Shown one piece after another: positions 1-10,352 of a stretch of DNA of 64,000 nucleotides. Where the stretch lies: the NCBI GenBank assembly GCA_020747015.1, contig JAGTJM010000018.1, positions 186,001-250,000 of the forward strand, written 5' to 3'. Every line of letters begins with the position of its first letter. Within the stretch, counting starts at the first letter, position 1. The translations under genes were made by a program, and so were the position numbers. A model generated the notes under the pieces. That model was not told the origin of the DNA. It worked only from the letters and a program-made list of their open reading frames with translations, and ran no database searches. This DNA is from Pyrenochaeta sp. MPI-SDFR-AT-0127 (Eukaryota > Ascomycota > Dothideomycetes > Pleosporales > Cucurbitariaceae).

Positions 1-219
1 ACGTAGATCTGGTCAGGTCCGCCGTCTACCAAATGTACAGGGTCCCTTCATCATCCCCCTTTCTGTTTGGTTACCCGGGCCTGGGAGTCCGAATCCATGA
101 CTAACTGCGCCCCACAAGCGTCATGCAGCCTCTTCTCGAATAACTGTGGAGGCGGGAAGGCGGCTGTGGAGAAGGCCCAAACCGCTCATGGCTGTCTACC
201 AGGCCACAACGCACCAAAC
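1..219. other. left-edge flank of the Arp1 gene
   Basis: This stretch lies downstream of the Arp1 stop codon. Short open frames cross it, but none starts with a convincing ATG or resembles a known family. It probably holds the Arp1 3' UTR and the edge of the next intergenic region. Confidence 0.4.
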
Positions 220-1531
220 TTAGGCAAATTTGGTATGAATGATGTCTGGATTCTCCTGCCATTCGTCCTTTTCTACCCACATCTGCATGTCCGTGTCAGT
301 CAAGCGTCATGATGAGACAACAAAGGAGTGGCCTACCTTTTTGAAAGTACTCAGTCCGGCGAGAATACTGCCGCCCGTCCACGTCGTGTATATTCGCTCT
401 GGCGGTGCCAGAATCTTAATTCTCATGTCCTTCACCGCCAGTCTCTGGACCTCGTGGAGTAGTCTGTTGCCAAACCCTTTCGTCAACGTGGAGCCACCCG
501 AGAGCACAATGTTGCCGTAGAGTGCTTTGCGGAGATCCATGTCTGTCCGATGTATTGCTTCGACCACGATCTGGTGCACACCAGGGTACTCAAGCCCGAT
601 GATCTCGGGGTTGAACAGGATTTCCGGTGCCCGAAATCTCTCTGCGCCAATCTAACGTCTGTTAGCTCTTGTCCACATGTTGTGCGACATTCCAAGCTCA
701 CTTTCAACTTGTGTCCATCAGGTAATGTGAAGTCGACGCTCTTGCCTTCTGACCTGGAAGAACCAGACCAGTCCTTCTCTTCTTTTGCGGGGTCGAGCGC
801 TACATAGCCCGTCTGCTCCTTGATGCTCTTGACAGTCTCTTTCTCTGCGCTGGTGTGGAAGATTCGCCCGCTTTTCCTCAGTAGTTGTTGCATGTGTTCC
901 GTCACGTCCCTCCCTGCCACGTCTATCCTCCTGATGCTGTTGGGAATTGCGAATCCTTGGAAGACTGGAACTGCGTGCGACACTCCATCTCCTGAGTCCA
1001 GAACGAGACCTGTGGTCTTTCCCGAAGCGTAAAGTGAGAGTACGGCTTGCACCGAGGTGTATAAGGCGGGAACGTTGAACGTCTCGAAAAGGATCTGGGC
1101 GGCTGTATCGCGGTTTTCTCGTGGGTTCAGTGGGGGTTCAGTAAGAAGCACTGGGTGCTAATCAAAATAGCGGTCAGCTTTACTCACTTTTCTTGATTAG
1201 TGACTTTGGCGATGGTGATACTCACATCTTCGCTCACAGTCTTCAATGACTCTGTGTAGACATACTGCCATATCCTCTCCATATCATCCCAGTCTGTGAC
1301 AATGCCATGCTCCAACGGGTAATTGATCTTGAACAGCCCCCTATACTGCTGGGCTTGCGGTCCAATAAACAGATCACCCTCTAATGCTCCTGCCATTGTC
1401 CGCACATGTTTGGGCCGGCCCACGTAGGATGGGAAGTAGCATTTCGGTACATCTTCGCCAGCAAATCCAGCTCTGATAGTGCCACTCCCGTTGTCGATGA
1501 CGATTGGGGCATTGTGTAATCGAGAGCCCAT
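220..1531 (-). CDS. arp1: actin-related protein 1 (centractin), dynactin filament subunit
   Basis: Arp1 forms the short actin-like filament of dynactin, which links dynein to cargo and is needed for nuclear migration in hyphae. Four exons are read on the minus strand: 1226-1531, 702-1157, 337-651 and 220-282, with introns of 68, 50 and 54 nt that have GT/AG ends. The joined product is 379 residues, the usual Arp1 length. It starts MGSRLHNAPIVIDNGSG, the phosphate-binding loop of the actin fold. Further on it has HPVLLTEPPLNPR, then VLDSGDGVSHAVPV (second nucleotide loop), then NIVLSGGSTLTKGFGNRL, and it ends in NPDIIHTKF, which is typical of Arp1 rather than actin. The ATG at 1531 was chosen because family similarity begins there; the open frame upstream has no similarity. 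The family call is secure; exon borders were read by eye. Confidence 0.93.
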
Positions 1532-2067
1532 GGTGGGGGCTGTGGAGTTTGGCAATCCTGAGACTCGATAATTCAAGATGTGATGCTTTGGAGAGTGGAC
1601 GGGCGAGAGTGGGCGATGGTGAGTGAGGTTGCTGTTATTGCGATTGCATCGCCAGTATAGAGCTCCTTCCGAGTCGCGAAAGTTCACGACGCGCTTCGGA
1701 GGCATTAGCAAGGGTACCCCGGTCGTATCACGTGCAACTGTCCAACTCCACACTTGATGTACGAGTGAATGCCATTCTGACAATCCTTTCCAAATCTGGG
1801 CTATAAATCACATCCAACGATGTTATGCTCCTAGTGAGCAGACCGGCTGTCAGAGTATTTTGAAAGCCTAAGATTTATTCCTCGGTTGAGAGCCTTAAAC
1901 ACCCCGCATCAGCTGTGAGCACTGAAAGCTTACATCGTGTTCTGCGATTCACTCAGTCAGCACATATGAAAAGGTTAAGTAGTGTCTGTCCCGTTCATAG
2001 TCCATCTCTCATGTCAATCTCTCGTCCCGGTTTCTGACTCTGTTTGCCCACTCTACCTCTAAAAAGG
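1532..2067. promoter_or_regulatory. divergent intergenic region between Arp1 and the TDP2-like gene
   Basis: This 536-base region separates two start codons pointing away from each other, so it should contain both promoters. No clear operator, RNA gene or repeat was seen. A CT-rich stretch lies just before the right-hand start, as is common before fungal translation starts. Confidence 0.45.
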
Positions 2068-3156
2068 ATGGCCTCTGGAAAATCGGGTCCTGTATTCCAG
2101 GCTCTCACTGCCGCGATGAATTCAGGTCCCGCTCAACACCGTGGAGATGCATTTCACAGACCTAGACAGCAGGACTATTTCTACCCGACCGAGAGCGGAA
2201 CATGGACATCTACATCAACCACCCAGACACCAGCAGTGACGTATTCAGAACCCCTTATCAACCCCAAGGTCATTCGCCTCATTTCGTGGAACATCGACGT
2301 CTTAGTTCCATTCGCAGAAGAACGCATGAGTGCCGCACTGCAGTATCTAGAGAAACTAGTGACTTCAACACCAGCAGATGTTCCGGTTGTGTTGTTCCTA
2401 CAAGAAATGGGAATATCCGATCTTGAGCAAATACGGGACTCAAAGTGGATTCACGAACGCTTCAACATTACTGAGTTGGATGGAAGACACTGGCTAAGCC
2501 CCTTCTACGGAACTACCACCCTCATCGACCGCCGTCTGCACATTAAGAGTGTCTTTAGAGTTCCATGGATCAGTAAATTTGATAGAGATGGCTTGTTCGT
2601 TGACGTTGCGCTTTCGGGTAAAGAGTCGCTAGACAAGGAAGAGAAGGTCCTAAGGCTCTGCAACACACATCTTGAGTCACTAGTCGCAGATCCTCCTGTA
2701 CGCCCTCTCCAGCTCTCCTCCGCCTCTAAATACCTCCAGCAGGCCGAGGTAGCATGTGCATTACTAGCTGGTGATCTGAACGCCATACAACCCTTCGACC
2801 AGAGTCTGCATTCTGAAAACAACCTCAAAGACACGTACCTTGCCCTTGGCGGTGAAGAAAACAGCGATAATGGATATACATGGGGTTATCAGGTTCCGTA
2901 ATATCTAAAGGACAAGTTTGGGCCCAGTCGGATGGATAAGATCCTGTTCAGAGGCAATGTGCAGCCCAGAAAGTTCGAGAGGATTGGTATGGGTGTCAAA
3001 GTTGCAGACGAGCATAGGAAGGCGGTTATAGAAGCGGGAGAGCAGGAATGGGTGACGGATCATTACGGCGTCGTGGGTGACTTTGAACTGGATGAGGCCT
3101 GGACATTGCAAAGTGGTGATAAGAATGGAGCAAGTGCGAGATCAAAGCTGTCGTGA
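2068..3156 (+). pseudogene. TDP2-like endonuclease/exonuclease/phosphatase protein, interrupted by one stop codon
   Basis: This resembles tyrosyl-DNA phosphodiesterase 2 (EEP fold), which removes stalled topoisomerase adducts from DNA 5' ends. The ATG at 2068 has a good context (aaaaagg before it). Catalytic motifs are visible in order: ISWNID, the Glu of LQEM, NTHLES (TSHLES-like) and GDLNAIQPFD. A TAA at 2899-2901 then ends the frame after 277 residues. Beyond it the same frame continues without interruption to 3156 and includes the last catalytic motif, DHYGVVGDF. The simplest reading is CAA changed to TAA, a CpA to TpA change as made by RIP. The truncated product would lack the final Asp-His motif and should be inactive. 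A sequencing error or stop readthrough remains possible. I found no splice pair that removes the stop and keeps the frame. Confidence 0.7.
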
Positions 3157-3843
3157 GGATCTTCAAAGAATTGCCCACACATCCATAAAAGCTCAGGTAG
3201 TGATGGATCAGTATCATAGAATGTAAAGTGACTAGTACAAGTTTTATAGTCAGGACCACTGTCAAGCATGAATACATGACGGGATACGCCATCGGCAATC
3301 ATGTTCATGCTGCGGACTACCTAGGTATGTGGCAGTTCCAGGTGATGAAATGTCATTGGATGGCGTATCCACCATTCGCTATCTTAAATTGATTACAGTA
3401 GAGTGGTTGATAGCTCAAAGGGAAGCATAGACGGCTGATTCTCTGATGTCCTCTGTCCGCACGCGACGCTAATCAGATCGTGCTCCCACCCAACCCCCTG
3501 GCTTTCCTTATCACAACACTGGCACTTTCAGCATCATTGGCACTTTGGAGAGACGGGCAGCTTGATCGCATGCGGTTTATGGTCAGTAAATTCATAAGTC
3601 ATGAATTCTACCACTGAAATGCAAGTATGGGAGCCTTGCGCCACAATGCTCGCACGGTCGCACGCTGCTCAGCCGCAGTTCTATAGCTGTTTCTTTCCAG
3701 CTCAACACAATGCACAGGACCTCGTCTAATATCTTACCCTTCTTGCTGCAAATAGGATCTCAGTGAATTTCTCTGGTATCTGAGGTTGTGGTTCAGACAT
3801 AAAGGCACGCTGAGACAGGTTAACAGCTGGCCAGGCGGTAATC
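3157..3843. other. intergenic region, no gene seen
   Basis: These 687 bases hold only short overlapping frames without family resemblance. They should include the promoter of the 2EXR-type gene on the right. No repeat, tRNA or regulatory palindrome was recognised. Confidence 0.4.
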
Positions 3844-5092
3844 ATGTCTATTGACTGTTCAGCAACCGCAAAACCGTGCTTATTGCTAGACCTCCCCGGA
3901 GGTAAGTGCATAGCTTGATACCATTTCCCATGTCTTCTAACGCCGCATTGGTGTAGAAATTCGAAACCTCATTTACGATCTCGCGATTGACGATAAATAC
4001 ATTCCGCCTTTATCGCTCCCCATAGAAATTCCAGAACATGACCTAAGGGGCCTCTGGTTTAAAGCTCATGAGAATTATCTCCTTCGACCTTATGAGCTTT
4101 ATCTATCTCGGATCAATGCCAGTGCATCCGCGCCGAGGGAATTTCCGGCCATTCGCGAGGTGGAGGAAGGTGAGATGGATAGCAAGAAAGTGATTCAACC
4201 ATTCTGCAGCCTTACACAAGTGTGTCGTAAGATCCGAAGCGAGTACCTGCCGTTCTACCAAAGGATCAACACATACTATGTCTGCCATCTTGACTTGCAG
4301 GACTACCTAGATTACGTCCTTCGAGAAGAATGTAAACAAGCTGCGTGTCAATATGCTGACAGTCTCTATGACCCTCTAAGCGATCAGATCGATCGAAGAC
4401 AGTACTTGAATCGTGTCCATGAGGAAGAGCTTGCTTACCGCCAAAGAATGATCCGAAATATCAGAATCAACTGTAGGTTGTGGGACGAGAGAGTTGGAAG
4501 GGGGCGCGACCGTAACTACAACAAAGAGTCAGCGGTTGACATCCTCCCTTTCCTGAACTTCTGTGCAACCGCACCAGGCATCCGTGTAAAATGTGGCTTC
4601 AGCTCATGCAAATGTTGCCAAAAAGACTGATATGGTCTCAGGGAACTTCTTGATGCAATTTTCGATGTAGGAAGGCGACCATGGCTAGCAACATGGCTAA
4701 AGGTCTCAGTAGAAGCAGTCATTCTCAACTGGCCGCCTTTCCTCAACTTCCGAATGAAGGAAGGCCACCGTACGCGATGGATGAGATACATCTCTTTATC
4801 TTATCTTAATCATTTTCAAGATGACGAAAAGATACGCTGGATGCAAGAGGTTGGGCTCGAACGTAACCAGCAGTGGGATCTATACAAATGCTTGCGCTTC
4901 TCTGAATTCGACCCCAACTGGAGACGCGATGCAGGAGCTATAGAGGTAGAAGACAGCGAAATCGTGGAAAGTAAGGCTTTTTGGGAAGAAGTCAAAGAAG
5001 GAAGACGAAGCAAGAGACTGCCTATACCAAAGACTATGTGCGGAAAAGCAAAACTCGAACGAGCTGGACGCGGGAATGGGCGCCACAGATAA
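3844..5092 (+). pseudogene. 2EXR-type (F-box-like) fungal protein, interrupted by one stop codon
   Basis: A short first exon (3844-3901) starting MSIDCSATAKPCLLLDLPG joins, after a 55-nt intron (3902-3956, GTAAGT..TAG), to exon 2 from 3957. The join restores LPGEIRNLIYDLAI, the hallmark N-terminus of fungal 2EXR/F-box-like proteins, followed by SLTQVCRKIRSEYLPFYQ. The frame meets TGA at 4628-4630 and then continues in the same frame to 5092, adding about 150 residues that start YGLRELLDAIF and end in a basic tail. The length and smooth composition across the stop suggest a single gene of about 397 codons with one nonsense change (possibly CGA to TGA). I tested the likely donor/acceptor pairs around the stop and none keeps the frame. 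The function of such proteins is mostly unknown. The gene converges on the HHE gene with 104 bases between stops. Confidence 0.6.
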
Positions 5093-5196
5093 GTTAAATG
5101 GAACAAAGAGGCTGAGGGGAACATTGCTATGGTGTACATTCTATGCTTTCACTCGCCAATTACCCGAATTAAAAGGTATCTTCAACCATACATATC

Positions 5197-6069
5197 CTAC
5201 AGAAATTGCAGCGGCCGCGGTTTTCCCCAATGATCACAGGGATTAAACCTCCAGCATCCTTGATGCTTCCTCGCGAACCAGTATGCATTTAACCAGGGAA
5301 CAAAGAACGGCACTGGTGGGAAGTTCTCGCTGCCCGTGTAGCGCCTGTCAACACATCCAAGCGCCAATGGAATGACCAAATTCTGTCGAGCAATCTAGGT
5401 TAGCCCATATTCAGCGGTCATAGCAAGCAAAGACGCAACTTACCGGGTCGGCATTCTTTTGCCCTGCATCAGCTGTCAATTTCATCACCTTCTTTACTTC
5501 CTCTCCGTCACACTTTTCGAGCATGATCAGAGTATCGATTTCTTCGTGAAGATGTTGCTTCAATATCGGTGCAAACCTATCGATCATCCCCACCAGAAAC
5601 TCACTCTTATATTCTTCTTTCCCCTCTCTCACTCTATCTGCCCATCTTGCCATCTCCGCCATCTTCGGCTCAAATTCATGATGTTGGTCAAAATTTGACT
5701 TCATCAACGATTCTGGTAAGCCCGCTTCGCGAGCAAGTTCCTCGGCACGTGGGAAGAAGATAGCCTCTTCAACTGAGTGGTGATGATGCACCATGTCGGC
5801 CCAGGCATGGACGTAGAGCATGAAGTCTGCGACGTCTTGTGCTTTACTAACATAAGGGGCTTGCAGGTAGATGGCGTTCAGGCCACGAAGAATCAGGTTG
5901 TGAACGTTGGCCATTTCTATGCAGACGGACATTATTGCAGCATTATCGCACTGAGGGAGTGTGTTAGGCAAGAGAAATATGTTAGACTGGAAAGAAATAC
6001 TGATGGCGCCCCTGGCGTTCCGGGAATCAGAAGGAGCTCGAAGGGGGTATCTGCCCACGGTTTTGCCAT
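5197..6069 (-). CDS. hemerythrin HHE cation-binding domain protein
   Basis: HHE proteins form a four-helix bundle whose His/Glu residues can bind a di-iron centre; fungal members are largely uncharacterised, with proposed roles in oxygen, nitric oxide or iron handling. Three exons on the minus strand: 6001-6069, 5444-5950 and 5197-5382, with introns of 50 and 61 nt, give 253 residues. The start MAKPWADTPFELL is the usual opening of this fungal family and was preferred over an in-frame ATG at 5932. Candidate metal ligands are visible in MVHHHHSVEEAIFFP, FDQHHEFEP and KQHLHEEIDTL. The C-terminal part (VPWLNAYWFARKHQGCWRFNPCD) matches the extra tail of these proteins. There is no signal peptide. 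Family call strong, role unknown. Confidence 0.85.
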
Positions 6070-7817
6070 TCTTGCGATCCGAACTATGAGGACTGAGATT
6101 GATGGAAAAAGACAGGAATGCAACCAGGAAGTGTTTAGATCCTACGAAACGAGGTTGACAGAAACCAGATTATTATATGAGGATAAATTTGATACTGTGA
6201 ATAATGCTGCTGTCTATATGTCATGAATATTTCAGGTCGCTACGGTACAAAGTCGCGTGGAAGATGAGGAGCGACATGTTCGCGTCTTTAAAGCCCTTTG
6301 CCATGCTCCAGTAATTGTTATCTTGGTGAGTTCGAGGTAAGCGGCGGATTTTGAGGCGTAGAGCAGGACTGACATGTGCCCAATCAACATATCGCATATT
6401 TGAGATGTGGTCAGCAGTACGCTTTGCGAGGTTAGCTAGTGGGTCAATCATCTGGCAAGCTGCTGTCCAATTTTGAGTTTGCTGACTACAGCTCGGCTAG
6501 AACGGCGTGTGCGTGATTGAGGTAAGCAGAACACGGCGATTCCGACTTCTTTTGGCTTAACTCATTGTCATGGACAGAGCATCGTTTTCATGCAGTTTCG
6601 AGACCAGGTGAACGTATAAAACTATGAGAAAGCTTGGCGGATGCAGGACCCCTGGTCGTCAGCTCCCACGATTCTAGCCCAAACTTCGGCGTTTCACTGA
6701 AGGGGTTATAGCCGGCATCTCCCACGCCCTCCCAATTCCGATGGAACACCTACTCTGGAGTTACGCACTTTACAAATTAAGGAAAGTAGCTACTCAAAGA
6801 GCGTTGAAAAAAGGCTACGCTATTTCGTCACGCAGGATGTACAATTCTCGGTACTGACGTGACAGCTCGCTGAAGACCAGAGACTTCATCAATATCGCTT
6901 GTACAAAGTTAGATGTGCGAACATGTGGAGTGAATATTCTTAAACCAAGAAGCAATTTCTTCTCGCTCTCATTAGCCAGGCCTTTGTGTAAAGGTAGAAA
7001 GAATGCTATCGGGGTTACCTATAATCACACCGTGCCAAGGTCCAACCCTTTCGTGATGGAACATGCATCAGTGTTTTGCACTGTCGTTGGTCCTTTAGTG
7101 GCCTTTAGACCTTGGCATGACCTCATCTCCCCCTATGGCAGGGTCTGGTATTATGCGTTCAGGAAACATAAGCAGCCATGTCCACGTTTCGAAACATGCC
7201 CAAGGCTTTCAATCGCTGTACATCGCAATGCCCCATCCTCGGCTCCTCATTCGCTGGGTTGCTCTAAGCACCGAGACACTGATCCGAACAAATCTCCGTC
7301 GACGCAGATCCAGAACATGATTGTGCAAAAGGACGTGTGGCGAGCGGGGTATGTTATTTATTTGAGAGTATGTGACAGCAATTTGTCTCCCAGACATCGC
7401 ATGGTTCCGCACGAATATGCTTCTGTCACGCCCTCGGCCCCACTAGTCAGGATGGTCCCGCCGCCAGACCCATGGAAGTTGTGCTGGGTAGTGCACTTGT
7501 CAAGTAGGAATCTATGCAAGTCCCAAGTCTGTCAAATGCTGTCCGCCCTCGTGCTATTGCTTGGTACGTCGCTGCCTCTCTTTCTCTGGATATATTTGGC
7601 TGTTACTCACGGATTGAGTAGCTTCTGTGATTAGTCTCTCGTTTACTGTCGCTCGTTCACTGTCGCTCGCTCCCTTACTTGTGGACTCACTCTGTCCTTG
7701 ATTAAGTCAGACCCTGTGTCACCTAAGCAAGGCCTATACATATCCTGATCACCTGTCGCTGCAAGTCATCACTCCCGGTGGTTACCTTTCAGCTGCCAAC
7801 TTATCTCATCGACCAAA
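6070..7817. other. long intergenic region
   Basis: About 1.75 kb without a supportable gene. The longest frame (about 6915-7634, plus) starts at GTG and has no recognisable family or splice structure. A 76-codon ATG frame on the minus strand (6221-6451) lies in the HHE upstream region and also lacks similarity. A TATA-like stretch near 7735 (ctatacatatcc) may serve the secreted-protein gene at 7818. Confidence 0.4.
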
Positions 7818-8446
7818 ATGTACATTACAATCCTTCTCAGCGCTCTCATAGCGACAACTTTGGCAGCACCACGTCCCCAAAAGGTCGAACAAACCACTGG
7901 AAAGGACCCCGCCTGGCAGCCGGCAACTGGCACGACAGCAACATGCGATAAAGACACCGACAAAACCGTTGGCTTTTACGTCGGCCCCCAGCTTGAGACC
8001 GTCGTTAACGATGCTTGCGCCGCCATGCTTCCGCGTTGCGCATACCAAGATCGCCTTCCTGCTGACACTATCTGTATCCAACCCATCGACTGGCCGCTGA
8101 ATGGACCAAAGAGCAGCACCCAATCTGCTAACGTTGAGACCAAGGATGGAAACAAGATCAGTGGATGGAAAGTAAAGTGTGAGTATCATCACCCATGAGC
8201 AGTTAGGTTCTTGAATACTGACCGTGTGACATAGTTGCCGTCACTCCAGGTGCGCAACCAGAAGACTCTGCGGGGGTGTTTTGGACGGTGCAAGATTGCT
8301 ATGGGTACTTCGCGTACCTATTGGAAGAGTGGGAACCTAAGGGCTGTCACCGTCAAGAAGGCTTCGGCGTAGGGAGTATTACGGTCGGCGATGCCGTCTC
8401 ACTAAAAGGAACGGTGTTTGAGGTCACGATTGTAGCAGAGCAGTGA
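7818..8446 (+). CDS. small secreted cysteine-containing protein, candidate effector
   Basis: Two exons (7818-8178, 8235-8446) with a 56-nt intron (GTGAGT..TAG) encode 190 residues. The ATG follows gaccaaa, a good fungal context. The N-terminus MYITILLSALIATTLAAP is a clear signal peptide, probably cut near LAAP or the following Arg-Pro. The mature part holds six cysteines (in TATCDKD, NDACAAMLPRC, TICIQP, QDCYGY and KGCHRQ), enough for three disulfides. The C-terminal half ends in GSITVGDAVSLKGTVFEVTI, suggesting a beta-rich domain. I do not recognise a named family. Secretion, size and cysteine number fit an apoplastic protein or effector, but that role is inference. The nearest gene on the right is a nuclease-like gene on the other strand. 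Confidence 0.8.
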
Positions 8447-8695
8447 AGTTCCAATCTTGGCATTTTCTCATGGTCTTTTAGTTCTAGCTTTAAGGGGTGA
8501 AGGGGGTGAGGAGAATTCTGTTCAAGCTAAGAGTCTGCACGCTGTGCGTGCATAAAAATTTGACTCTAGTATTTACCCGCCTAACATTTTCTGATACTCA
8601 TGTGTGTGATATGGTACCGTGAATGAACTCTATGACTTCTTCGGCTCTCCAAAGCCACCGAAAGAGTCTCAAAGATATTCAGGCACCCGCACCGT

Positions 8696-9484
8696 CTACC
8701 CCAGGCGCTCATATTCGCATGCCATGATCAAGAAACCTAGCAAGGCTTTTCGATGGAATTGGCGAGGAACGATTGTAACCTTTGCCGTTTTGGGAAGGTT
8801 GTCCATCTCGAGCAGGACCAAGTTGTCATAATCGCAAAGAGCAGCGAAATTGCATTTGCGTTGAACACAATAGGCTGTAGCTTGCTTTGTAATGTTGAGA
8901 GCATTTTTCGTATTTTCAAGCGAGAACTGTTCCTCGTTCTCTTTCATTTCCTGTAGCCGATTATCGTATTCCAGCACATCGCACGAGCCATCCTGGAATT
9001 CATTCGGCCTGATGAGACCCCGGCGTTTGAATTCTACGATCATCAATGTTTTCTTTTCTCTACTTGGATGGTCGTCATAGATATTAAAACACTGGTCTAA
9101 ACGGATGGGGCCATGCATAAATTCCATAGATTGTGTTATTGGCGTCGTGTATTTGTTGCCGATTGCTTTTGCTATTGGGTCCATGAGGTATAAATTAGCT
9201 ACACGGATCACATCAGCTTCGTTCCAAAGCGGAGCTGATGCTGTGCCTGGATCAGAAACTGAGCGATTGGCAAGCGTGGCAGCTTTTGTTGACGTGAGAA
9301 ATGCAGTGGCCTTTTGGACCATATGGTCGGGGTCTGTTCGTATGAGAAGATTTGGAGGATTCTGTTTTGCGATGAGCTCAGAAGTTGTTTTAACTTTTCT
9401 TCCTTTGATTTTCCGGGCATGTTCGTTATTGACAGGGTATGATGGCTGTTCCTCGTTGAAACACTGAAGGACAGTGGTTACCAT
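8696..9484 (-). CDS. PD-(D/E)XK nuclease-like fungal protein
   Basis: A single open frame of 262 residues starts at ATG 9484 (MVTTVLQCFNEEQPSYP). Its core contains WNEADVIRVANLYL, then GPIRLDQCF and, after a spacer, LMIVEFKRRG. The spacing of an Asp and an E-x-K at the end of a beta strand resembles the PD-(D/E)XK nuclease fold, found in fungal and oomycete Crinkler-type or mobile-element proteins. This is a motif-level guess, not a firm family call. A possible splice acceptor (ACAATACAG) lies directly upstream of the ATG with a GTAAGT donor about 50 nt further up, so there may be a 5' UTR intron. A kinase-like gene with the same orientation lies 868 bases upstream and may be a functional partner. 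Confidence 0.55.
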   Translation of the reverse strand: MVTTVLQCFNEEQPSYPVNNEHARKIKGRKVKTTSELIAKQNPPNLLIRTDPDHMVQKATAFLTSTKAATLANRSVSDPGTASAPLWNEADVIRVANLYLMDPIAKAIGNKYTTPITQSMEFMHGPIRLDQCFNIYDDHPSREKKTLMIVEFKRRGLIRPNEFQDGSCDVLEYDNRLQEMKENEEQFSLENTKNALNITKQATAYCVQRKCNFAALCDYDNLVLLEMDNLPKTAKVTIVPRQFHRKALLGFLIMACEYERLG

Positions 9485-10352
9485 AGCCTGTATTGTAAGC
9501 GAATATGTGAGTGTGTTAAAAGGGGTTTTTACTTACATAGAATCGAATGGTTAAGGCAATGATGAAAGTTGAAACTGAGGTGACAATCAAGAAACATTAG
9601 TCTTCACATGATGGGAAAACACTTATAAATGGTTTGTGGTCGACGTTATTCCACGAGGTTTTCACATTATTATTCTGAGTCCTGTTGCTTTGCCATAGAG
9701 CAACCCAACGCCGCTTTCACTCATGGCAGCAGCGTACTGTCATATTCACTTACGAAACAATTTCTCAATCGATTTATGTTCTACTTGAACAGCACAAATA
9801 GCTGAAGTGATGAGGCGGTTGTGTATAGCTACAATCTATGTCCTGTTTTCATGAAGCTGCTATAGAAATGTGTGGCCACATCCAGGAACCGAAAACCTCA
9901 TTTTCGACGGTAATTTTTATGTCGCGAGTGGGCAGCATATATGGTTTCGCTTCGACCCGAAATGCAATTGTGTCTTGCGAAGCGTTTTGCATTGTACCTA
10001 GTTCCAGGTGTTTTTTCACGATGATGCATGTGAAATAACCTAGGGAACGTATCTACTTCTTGGCATCATGATCAATACTGATGCTACCATTATGGTAACA
10101 GGTTTCATAGTCAGTGTGCACATGTTTAGCTTGACGCAAGTTTAAATAGTAGTTGGTTTTCATTCTCCATCCTTGGTTCCTATGGGGAACAGGAAACACT
10201 AAGCTACGAGACCCTATCTTTGTTCACGCACCCTATCTAGCAGAGTGATCATAGAGATCAGAGATAGGCCCTACTACATGCCATCATTTGAATCCAGGTG
10301 ATGTAGAATTACGACAGAGCTAATTCAAATTACCATCGACCCATTGCATACC
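9485..10352. other. intergenic region between kinase-like and nuclease-like genes
   Basis: These 868 AT-rich bases contain no convincing coding sequence. A candidate 5' UTR intron of the nuclease-like gene lies at its left end (donor near 9538, acceptor near 9489). No repeat or RNA gene was seen. Confidence 0.35.

Noticed and set aside
4588..4645. Possible 58-nt intron removing the TGA of the 2EXR-type gene
   Set aside because: It has a branch-like CTGAT and an AG end, but splicing shifts the downstream frame.
6221..6451. 76-codon ATG frame upstream of the HHE gene
   Set aside because: No similarity and it overlaps the expected HHE promoter; a chance frame is as likely.
6915..7634. 239-codon plus-strand frame in the gap before the secreted protein gene
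   Set aside because: It starts at GTG, has no family resemblance, and shows no plausible splicing or promoter of its own.
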